Below are positions 1-5,065 of a DNA stretch of 7,912 nt, piece after piece. The DNA is taken from assembly GCA_934526125.1 (NCBI GenBank), contig CAKSZU010000085.1:1-7912 (forward strand), in the 5' to 3' direction. The notes under the pieces were generated by a model. That model worked only from the letters and a program-made list of their open reading frames with translations. It was not told the origin of the DNA and did no database searches. The position numbers and the translations under genes were made by a program. The DNA is from an uncultured Faecalibacterium sp. Lineage in GTDB: Bacteria > Bacillota > Clostridia > Oscillospirales > Ruminococcaceae. Every line of letters starts with the position of its first letter. Position 1 is the stretch's first letter.

Positions 1-35
1 GTGACGAGAAAATAACGTAAAACGGAGGATTTCTA

Positions 36-1409
36 CTAGATTTCTCTTTGTAGCGAAACTATCGCTTCGACGTGCTTCGTCCTGGGAAACAGGTCCACCG
101 GCTGGACTTTCTCGGCGTGGTAGCCGTGCTGTTCCAGCCAGGCGGAGTCGCGGGCGGCGGTGGAGGGGTTGCAGCTGACATAGACCACCCGGCGGGGGGA
201 CATGGTGACCACGGCGGAGAGGGTGGCCTCGTCGCAGCCCTTGCGGGGCGGGTCCAGCATCACAACATCGGGGTGCAGGCCCTCGGCGGCCAGCTGAGTG
301 GCGGCCTGCCCGGCATCCGCACAGAAAAAGCGGCTCTTCGCGGCGATGTCCGAACCCATCCGGGCGGCGTTGGCCTTGGCGCTTTCGATGGCCTCCGGCA
401 CGATCTCCACGCCGATCAGCTCCCGGCAGCGGTCCGCCATGGACAGGCCGATGGTCCCCATGCCGCAGTAGAGGTCCAGCAGAAGGTCCTCCGGCGTCAG
501 CTGGGCGTAATCGGCGGCGATGCCGTAAAGCCGCTCGGCGGCAAGCGTGTTGACCTGGTAGAAGGACAGGGGCCCCAGCCGGACCGGAACGCCGCAGAGG
601 GTGTCCTCGATGAAGCCGGGCCCGTACAGGACATGGGTCTCCTCGCCCAGGATCACGTTGGTGTTCCGGGGGTTGACATTGATCAGCAGAGTGGCGATGT
701 CCGGGAATCGGGCCGTCAGGGCGGCGCGGAGTTCCTCGCTGTGGGGGAGCTTTGCCCGGGTGCAGACCAGGCAGACCATGATCTGTCCGCTGTGGGCGCC
801 CCGCCGCAGGAAGATGTGGCGAACCAGTCCCTTGCCGGTCTGTTCATCGTAGGGCCGGATGCTGTGTTCCGCAAAGAATCCGCAGAGCGCGTTGCCGATG
901 TCGTTCAGGACACTGGGCTGGAGCTTGCAGTCCGGGCAGGGGACGATGCGGTGGGTGCGTCCGGCGTAGAAGCCGATGCAGGGGTTTCCATTCCGGTCCA
1001 GCCCCACCGGGAACTGGACTTTGTTGCGGTAACGGTCCACTTCGGGGGAGGGCAGGGGCGGCAGCACCGGCACGTCCAGCCCGCCGATGCGGCGGAACGC
1101 GTCGGTGACGCTTTCACCCTTGGCGCGGAGTTCGGCGGCGTAATCCAGATGCCGCAGGCTGCAGCCACCGCAGGGGCCAGCCGCAGGGCAGTCCACCGGG
1201 ATGCGGTCCGGCGAGGGCGTCCGCAGGCCGGCCAGGATGCCGAAGGCGTAGCGCCCGCAGTCCTTGACGATGCGGATATCAGCTACATCACCGGGGGCAG
1301 TGCCGGGGACAAAGATGGTCTCGCCGTCCGGGCTGTGGGTGACGCCGCTTCCGTCGTTGGAAAGGCGCTCGATGGACAAGGCCAGGACCTGATTTTTCTG
1401 TAAGGGCAT
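36..1409 (-). CDS. rlmD: 23S rRNA (uracil-C5)-methyltransferase, RlmD/RumA family
   Basis: This 457-residue protein is a SAM-dependent RNA m5U methyltransferase acting on 23S rRNA in the cytoplasm. Residues 1-58 look like the N-terminal TRAM RNA-binding domain. An iron-sulfur cluster set follows: C74, C80 and C83 (C-X5-C-X2-C), with C158 (or C161) as the fourth ligand, the spacing known from E. coli RumA. The SAM-binding motif is LDLYCGMGTIG (311-321), then DPPRKGCD (386-393). The catalytic cysteine is C413 in VSCNP, and the general base is probably E448 in KHVEAI. Start: AAGGAG at 1417-1422 lies 7 nt before the ATG. The gene begins 27 nt after the AraC gene, with no terminator seen between them, so they are likely co-transcribed. 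In Firmicutes a single enzyme (RlmCD) can modify both U747 and U1939, so the exact target is uncertain; the family is not. Confidence 0.95.
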   Translation of the reverse strand: MPLQKNQVLALSIERLSNDGSGVTHSPDGETIFVPGTAPGDVADIRIVKDCGRYAFGILAGLRTPSPDRIPVDCPAAGPCGGCSLRHLDYAAELRAKGESVTDAFRRIGGLDVPVLPPLPSPEVDRYRNKVQFPVGLDRNGNPCIGFYAGRTHRIVPCPDCKLQPSVLNDIGNALCGFFAEHSIRPYDEQTGKGLVRHIFLRRGAHSGQIMVCLVCTRAKLPHSEELRAALTARFPDIATLLINVNPRNTNVILGEETHVLYGPGFIEDTLCGVPVRLGPLSFYQVNTLAAERLYGIAADYAQLTPEDLLLDLYCGMGTIGLSMADRCRELIGVEIVPEAIESAKANAARMGSDIAAKSRFFCADAGQAATQLAAEGLHPDVVMLDPPRKGCDEATLSAVVTMSPRRVVYVSCNPSTAARDSAWLEQHGYHAEKVQPVDLFPRTKHVEAIVSLQREI

Positions 1410-1436
1410 GGAAATTCTCCTTCTGTGAGCTGGGGA

Positions 1437-2315
1437 TCAGGCCTCATCCTGCGGTTTTTCCGGGACGGCCGGGGCATCGGGGGTCTCGTGCTGGGCGGCA
1501 ACATACCGGCTGGGAGGGACTCCCTTGGCCCGCTTGAAGACCCGTGAAAAATAGAACTGATCAAAGAAGCCAACCGAGATGGCGACTTCGGCAATGGACA
1601 GATTGCCCGCCCGCAGCAGCTTGCAGGCTTCGTTGATGCGGTATTCGGTCAGATAATCGATGGGGCTCTTGCCGACGTTCAGCATGAACACCCGGTACAG
1701 GTGGCTGCGGGAGACGCCGACGCTTTTGGCGACGTCATCGATGGAAATATCGTGCGAATAATTGAACTGGATGTATTTGATGGCGTTGAGTACATATTGA
1801 TTGGAAGAGGAGGTGCTGTGGGGCCGGGACTCTCTGGTCTCCTTCATCAGAGCGGAGATGAACAGGTACAGGTAGCCCACCATGGCGGCTTCGTCCTGGG
1901 GCTGCAGTCCGCGGGAGGAGTAGATGCTGTTCAGGGCCGTGCGCATCCCGTCGGGGTCGCTGGTGTGGTGGACGGGAGCGGCATCGGTGAAGGGGAGCTG
2001 TGCGGCCAGTTTGTGGGCACAGGCCCCGTTGAAACCGACCCAGCTGTACTCCCAGGGCTGCTCCTCATCGGCCGTATACCGGATGAGCTGGCTGGGCCGG
2101 GCAAAGAACAGGTCGCCGGGCACAACGGGGAACGTCTGTCCGCCTACCTCAAAAGTGCCCTTGCCGGAGACCACCAGATGGATCAGGTAATGGTCCCGGA
2201 TGCCGGGGCCCCAGGTCTGGCCGGGGGCGCAGCGTTCCAGGCCGCAGTTGAAGATGGACAATTCGATGTTGTTGGTGTAATTCTGCTTGAAGGACTGCTT
2301 GTAGACGTCTGCCAT
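1437..2315 (-). CDS. AraC-family transcriptional regulator (MsmR/RafR-like architecture)
   Basis: A 292-residue cytoplasmic DNA-binding regulator. The N-terminal half has the AraC cupin-type sensor fold: an HLVVSGKGTFEVGG strand pair at about 47-59, then PGDLFFARPSQLIRYTAD. The C-terminal 100 residues carry two helix-turn-helix units: ISIDDVAKSVGVSRSHLYRVF (190-210) and LSIAEVAISVGFFDQFYFSR (239-258), followed by the family signature F-K-R-x-x-G-x-x-P-S-x-Y. The C-terminus ends in a Pro/Glu-rich tail (about 275-292). An in-frame ATG exists 24 nt upstream, but GGAGG at 2324-2328 sits 8 nt before the ATG at 2315, so the shorter start is chosen. It is divergent from galK, and AraC regulators with this layout often control oligosaccharide or galactoside genes next door. 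A role in galK control is therefore reasonable but inferred. The effector is unknown. Confidence 0.93.
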   Translation of the reverse strand: MADVYKQSFKQNYTNNIELSIFNCGLERCAPGQTWGPGIRDHYLIHLVVSGKGTFEVGGQTFPVVPGDLFFARPSQLIRYTADEEQPWEYSWVGFNGACAHKLAAQLPFTDAAPVHHTSDPDGMRTALNSIYSSRGLQPQDEAAMVGYLYLFISALMKETRESRPHSTSSSNQYVLNAIKYIQFNYSHDISIDDVAKSVGVSRSHLYRVFMLNVGKSPIDYLTEYRINEACKLLRAGNLSIAEVAISVGFFDQFYFSRVFKRAKGVPPSRYVAAQHETPDAPAVPEKPQDEA

Positions 2316-2323
2316 GTTCGTTT

Positions 2324-2328
2324 CCTCC
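2324..2328 (-). promoter_or_regulatory. Ribosome binding site fixing the AraC-gene start
   Basis: GGAGG on the minus strand, 8 nt before ATG 2315-2313. It excludes the upstream in-frame ATG at 2339, which would place this site inside the coding sequence. Confidence 0.85.
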
Positions 2329-2349
2329 AGTTGCCGCATTCTTGCAACC

Positions 2350-2379
2350 AGTATATCATAACCGGCCCTGCAAATTCAA
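2350..2379 (-). promoter_or_regulatory. Promoter of the AraC gene-rlmD unit
   Basis: On the minus strand a -35 TTGAAT (2374-2379) is followed after 18 nt by a -10 TATACT (2350-2355). The -10 is preceded by TG-A, making an extended -10. Transcription would start near 2343, giving a leader of about 28 nt. Called by pattern only. Confidence 0.6.
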
Positions 2380-2390
2380 CAAAAGTACAT

Positions 2391-2430
2391 CCGAAACTTT
2401 GGTTTTCGTGCCGAAATTTGTTTTTTCGCA
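2391..2430. repeat. 20-bp tandem repeat between divergent promoters, candidate operator
   Basis: Two adjacent 20-bp units, 2391-2410 and 2411-2430, match at 14 of 20 positions. Each begins CCGAAA and has TTTTCG at unit positions 13-18. Each unit is also an imperfect palindrome, CGAAA-N7-TTTCG (2392-2408 and 2412-2428). The pair lies between the -35 boxes of the divergent promoters and ends 8 nt before the galK -35. Spacing of about two helical turns fits a regulator with two DNA-reading units binding one face of the helix, as AraC proteins do. Assignment to the neighbouring AraC regulator is inference. Confidence 0.5.
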
Positions 2431-2438
2431 GATTCAAA

Positions 2439-2467
2439 TTGCAAAAAGAGAGCAGATGGATTACAAT
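2439..2467 (+). promoter_or_regulatory. galK promoter
   Basis: A -35 TTGCAA (2439-2444), a spacer of exactly 17 nt and a -10 TACAAT (2462-2467). Start of transcription is expected near 2474, leaving about 60 nt of untranslated leader. The candidate operator lies just upstream, the usual place for an activator or a blocking repressor. Confidence 0.65.
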
Positions 2468-2534
2468 AATGCTATCAGGGCTGTGCGGAGCGTTCCGGCA
2501 GCGATGCGGCTTTTGTCTGAGGGGAGGAACGGCG

Positions 2535-3827
2535 ATGGCAACCAGTACACAGCTCCGGCAGCAGATCCTTGCAGGTCAGTGGGATGAGACCCTCGGGGCG
2601 CTCTATGGCAGCGCACCGGCTGTGCTGGCCCGGCAGCGGCAGCGGTATGCCGCTGCGCTGGAGCAGTTTGAACTCTATTACGGCCCGGGGCGGCAGGTGC
2701 ATCTGTACTCGGCACCGGGGCGGGCCGAGCTTGGCGGGAACCACACCGACCACCAGCATGGCTACGGCCTTGCGGCGGCGGTGACGCTGGACCTTGTGGC
2801 CGTGGCATCCCCCAGCGACGACGGCCTGATCCGGGTCAAGTCCCGGGGGTTCAACAAGCTGGACGTCATTGACCTCAGCGAGCCGGAACCTCAGCAGGGG
2901 GAGAGTACCCACTCTGCAAGCCTCATCCGGGGCATTGCGGAGGGGTTCCGGGCACTGGGCAAACCGGTGGGCGGCTTCGATGCCTACACCGCCAGCGACG
3001 TGTTGCGGGGCAGCGGGCTGTCCAGTTCGGCGGCCTTTGAAATGGGCATGGCGGTGATCCTCAATGGGGAGTACGGCTGCGGCCTGACTGCACCGGAGCT
3101 GGCAAAGATCTGTCAGTATGCGGAAAATATCTACTTCGGCAAGCCCAGCGGACTGCTGGACCAGCTGACCAGCGCCGTGGGCGGGGTCATCTTTGCCGAC
3201 TTTGCGGACCCGAAGGCCCCGGCGGTCGAGAAGATCCACACGGCAGGGCTGCTGCCGGAGGGGATGACCCTCTGCGTTACCGACACCCGGGCCAGCCACA
3301 GCGAGCTGACCGGAGAATTTGCCGCGATCCGCCGGGAGATGGAGGCCGTGGCCGCCTGTCTGGGCAAGAGCGTCCTGGGCCAGGTGGCGGAGAAGGACTT
3401 CTGGGCGGCGCTGCCCCGCCTGCGGAAAGCCTGCGGAGACCGGGCCGTCCTGCGGGCGATCCACTATTTTGAGGAGAACGCCCGGGCGCTGGCGCAGCGG
3501 AACGCCCTTGTCAGCGGCGAGTTCCGGCGCTTCCTGGAGCTGATCCTGGAAAGCGGCCATGCGTCCTTTGCATTGTGTCAGAACGTGTATTGTGCCGCCG
3601 ATCCCCGGCATCAGGGGCTGTCCATTGCGCTGGCCGTCAGCCAGAGCCTGCTGGAAGGGCAGGGCGGTGCCTGGCGGATGCAGGGCGGCGGCTTTGCCGG
3701 GACCATTCAGGCCTTTGTGCCGGGCGCACTGACCGGCCGCTACCATGACGCCATGGAGCAGGTGTTCGGGGCGGGCAGCTGCTATCTGCTCTGTCTGCGG
3801 GAGCAGGGTGCGGTCCGGGTACTCTGA
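2535..3827 (+). CDS. galK: Galactokinase (GHMP kinase family)
   Basis: A 430-residue cytoplasmic enzyme that phosphorylates galactose to galactose-1-phosphate, the first committed step of the Leloir pathway. The three GHMP-kinase motifs are present in order: the galactokinase signature PGRAELGGNHTDHQHG (61-76), the ATP-binding loop RGSGLSSSAAFE (158-169), and the C-terminal glycine motif RMQGGGFAG (381-389). D209 in KPSGLLDQ is the likely catalytic aspartate and R63 the partner arginine. Start: GGGGAGG at 2521-2527 lies 7 nt before ATG 2535; the reading frame is open far upstream, but that part overlaps the AraC gene antisense. The signature differs from the classical GRVNLIGEHTDY at several substrate-side positions; such variants are common in clostridial proteins annotated galactokinase, so a related sugar cannot be excluded. 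It is transcribed alone, with its own promoter and terminator. Confidence 0.9.
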   Translation: MATSTQLRQQILAGQWDETLGALYGSAPAVLARQRQRYAAALEQFELYYGPGRQVHLYSAPGRAELGGNHTDHQHGYGLAAAVTLDLVAVASPSDDGLIRVKSRGFNKLDVIDLSEPEPQQGESTHSASLIRGIAEGFRALGKPVGGFDAYTASDVLRGSGLSSSAAFEMGMAVILNGEYGCGLTAPELAKICQYAENIYFGKPSGLLDQLTSAVGGVIFADFADPKAPAVEKIHTAGLLPEGMTLCVTDTRASHSELTGEFAAIRREMEAVAACLGKSVLGQVAEKDFWAALPRLRKACGDRAVLRAIHYFEENARALAQRNALVSGEFRRFLELILESGHASFALCQNVYCAADPRHQGLSIALAVSQSLLEGQGGAWRMQGGGFAGTIQAFVPGALTGRYHDAMEQVFGAGSCYLLCLREQGAVRVL

Positions 3828-3843
3828 AACCAGAATCAAAATC

Positions 3844-3889
3844 AAAAAGAGCCTGCTATCTGCGTTGGGGCAGACAGCAGGCTCTTTTT
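3844..3889. terminator. Bidirectional intrinsic terminator between galK and the peptide operon
   Basis: Arms of 19 nt (3844-3862 and 3871-3889) pair with a single A-C mismatch around an 8-nt loop (CGTTGGGG). The left arm starts with five A and the right arm ends with five T, so either strand's transcript has a GC-rich stem flanked by a U tract. It starts 17 nt past the galK stop and lies 22 nt past the stop of the convergent minus-strand gene. Confidence 0.9.
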
Positions 3890-3910
3890 GCTGCAATTCC
3901 GGAAACGGGA

Positions 3911-4240
3911 TCAGATCCCGCGGGCCTCGCGCTTCTGGCGCATGTCATCGGTGAAGTTCTGGACCGCCGAGAAGGTATCATCGTGGAACCCGAACCAGTT
4001 GGAAAGGTTGTTGTAGATGTTCTCGACAAAATGGTAACCGGAGGTCACCACATTGAGCAGCAGCATGGGGACAAACGAGACCGACACCGAGATGATGCCG
4101 CCCTGGTAGAAGAAGTCATCCAGATGAAGATTATCCACGAATGTGTCCCAGGAATCCCGCAGCTCGCCGCCGCCATAGATCTCCGGCAGCTCTTCGTCCG
4201 GAAGCGTTGCATAAGATGCAGGCATACGCAAGTTTTCCAT
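3911..4240 (-). CDS. Double-glycine-leader secreted peptide, second of a pair
   Basis: I do not recognise a named family. The 109-residue product begins with a 24-residue leader fitting the double-glycine export signal read by peptidase-domain ABC exporters: L13 (-12), E17 (-8), L18 (-7), I21 (-4), G23-G24 (-2, -1). The predicted core is 85 residues, free of cysteine, and acidic overall by count (about 12 D/E against 5 K/R). It has an N-terminal amphipathic stretch, a hydrophobic segment at about 48-67 (IISVSVSFVPMLLLNVV), then FVENIYNNLSNWFGF and a charged tail DDMRQKREARGI. Start: AAAGGAG at 4247-4253 lies 6 nt before the ATG. It follows the first peptide gene by 33 nt and the bidirectional terminator comes after it. 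Bacteriocin-like or signal peptide is inference; the core is longer than most class II bacteriocins, and no exporter or immunity gene is adjacent. Confidence 0.8.
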   Translation of the reverse strand: MENLRMPASYATLPDEELPEIYGGGELRDSWDTFVDNLHLDDFFYQGGIISVSVSFVPMLLLNVVTSGYHFVENIYNNLSNWFGFHDDTFSAVQNFTDDMRQKREARGI

Positions 4241-4273
4241 AAAAGGCTCCTTTCAGTTTGATCCGGCAGAGGC

Positions 4274-4741
4274 TCAGGCCGCGGTGAGGGCGGCAGTGGT
4301 CGATGCCGTGACGTCCGTAGTCTGGGTGGTATCAGTAGTGGTGCCGTTTCCGTTGTAGATATCCCGCAGATCACTGTAAATGGACAGGAAGGTGTTGACC
4401 AAGCTGACGGCCTGATAATACAGGTAAACGCCGGCAAAACCTGCCACCACACCGGTCATGACCTTGCCCAGGGTGTTCTGACGGCCCCAGTAATGCTTGA
4501 TGGCACCGGCCGTGGTCAGACCGTCGTTCCGCATATCCTGGATGCCGGTCAGGGCGTTGTTGATGGCAGCCTGCCCCATCAGACGGATCAGATTGACCAC
4601 AACGTTGGTGGAGAAGCGGATGACGTCCTCCTGCGATATATTCAGTGCGAGCGCACCGCCTGCAACATAGACCATCTCCTCCTCGGAGAGAATGGCGCAG
4701 GACACGGGCAGCCGCATCGGCTTCAGATCGGTATATTCCAT
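4274..4741 (-). CDS. Double-glycine-leader secreted peptide, first of a pair
   Basis: No named family recognised. The 155-residue product has a 29-residue leader of the double-glycine type: L18 (-12), S19, E22 (-8), M23 (-7), V26 (-4), G28-G29. The 126-residue core has no cysteine and is near neutral in charge. It contains a probable helix (ISQEDVIRFSTNVVVNLIRL), a hydrophobic segment at about 94-119 that includes GVVAG (a GxxxG pattern), an IYSDLRDIYNG element, and a Thr-rich tail (134-153) like a flexible or stalk sequence. The leader aligns with that of the downstream gene at 9 of 20 positions. An in-frame upstream extension exists, but AAAGGAG (4751-4757) lies 9 nt before ATG 4741, and the promoter -10 would fall inside the longer reading. 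Expected export is by a PCAT/ABC exporter located elsewhere. Function is unknown. Confidence 0.8.
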   Translation of the reverse strand: MEYTDLKPMRLPVSCAILSEEEMVYVAGGALALNISQEDVIRFSTNVVVNLIRLMGQAAINNALTGIQDMRNDGLTTAGAIKHYWGRQNTLGKVMTGVVAGFAGVYLYYQAVSLVNTFLSIYSDLRDIYNGNGTTTDTTQTTDVTASTTAALTAA

Positions 4742-4750
4742 AGTGGGAAA

Positions 4751-4757
4751 CTCCTTT
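4751..4757 (-). promoter_or_regulatory. Ribosome binding site fixing the first peptide-gene start
   Basis: AAAGGAG on the minus strand, 9 nt before ATG 4741-4739. It sets the start so that the product begins directly with the GG-type leader. Confidence 0.85.
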
Positions 4758-4799
4758 CGTTCGTGCGATCCGCGCAAAGGCGGACACTGAGCTATCTGG

Positions 4800-4828
4800 A
4801 TTATAGCATAATCGCCGAAAAACAACAA
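4800..4828 (-). promoter_or_regulatory. Extended -10 promoter of the peptide pair
   Basis: Minus strand: a perfect -10 TATAAT (4800-4805) preceded by TG-C (extended -10), with a weak -35 TTGTTG (4823-4828) at 17 nt. Start expected near 4793, giving a leader of about 52 nt before the first ATG. Confidence 0.75.
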
Positions 4829-4841
4829 GAGAGCGCCGAAA
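4813..4841 (-). repeat. Exact 8-bp direct repeat with 21-bp period over the peptide promoter
   Basis: TTTCGGCG occurs on the minus strand at 4834-4841 and again at 4813-4820, start to start 21 bp. The upstream copy lies just before the -35 and the other within the -35/-10 spacer. Direct repeats about 21 bp apart are a known binding layout for LytTR-type regulators of peptide operons; the downstream copy's position would also suit a repressor. No cognate regulator is in the window. Confidence 0.45.
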
Positions 4842-4981
4842 GCCAAAATGCGAAAGAATTGTGAACTCCGGATCAAAGAAAACGGGAAAAGAAACGGAAA
4901 GCCGAGAAAATCTCTGCCAGAGCCGGGCAAGATCACAGTGAAAAAATGTTGTGTGAAAATTGCATGGGAATCGGAGCAGAA

Positions 4982-5030
4982 ACGGCGGGCCCGCAGCGCT
5001 TCTCGGAGAAAGCAGCTGCAGGCCCGCCGT
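4982..5030 (-). terminator. GC-rich hairpin downstream of malQ, probable terminator
   Basis: ACGGCGGGCC (4982-4991) pairs perfectly with GGCCCGCCGT (5021-5030). After one mismatch the stem continues with GCAGC (4993-4997) against GCTGC (5015-5019), and the loop can pair further (GCTT...AAGC). On the minus strand it starts 35 nt after the malQ stop. Only a short T-rich run (TTTCTGCTCC) follows, so termination may be partial or rely on other factors. Confidence 0.5.
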
Positions 5031-5065
5031 CACATGGGGGAGAAAAAAGAAGAAGGAAAAAAGGA

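Larger units (their letters stand above)
4742..5065. other. 324-bp gene-free region between the peptide pair and malQ
   Basis: Contains the peptide ribosome binding site, promoter and direct repeat (4751-4841), a purine-rich plus strand with no gene I can support (4842-4981), a strong GC hairpin (4982-5030) and a 30-nt pure purine run on the plus strand (5036-5065). Open frames crossing it lack ribosome binding sites and give basic low-complexity protein. Confidence 0.7.

Noticed and set aside
1..35. GGAGG-like sequence on the plus strand at 23-27 suggesting a gene start
   Set aside because: No start codon follows at a suitable distance; the stretch is just the edge downstream of rlmD.
72..1403. 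443-codon open frame on the plus strand opposite rlmD
   Set aside because: Low-complexity Gly/Ala/Asp/Val-rich translation with no domain; it is the antisense shadow of a clear methyltransferase in GC-rich DNA.
2475..3896. 473-codon open frame on the minus strand opposite galK
   Set aside because: No motif, and galK has all three kinase motifs, a promoter and a ribosome binding site; the frame even runs through the terminator.
3911..4741. Lanthipeptide or sactipeptide precursors
   Set aside because: Neither predicted core contains cysteine and no modifying enzyme is nearby.
4742..4936. N-terminal extension of the first peptide gene with a hydrophobic, signal-peptide-like stretch
   Set aside because: Starts at GTG without a ribosome binding site, would contain the -10 box, and a well-placed AAAGGAG precedes the internal ATG that begins the GG leader.
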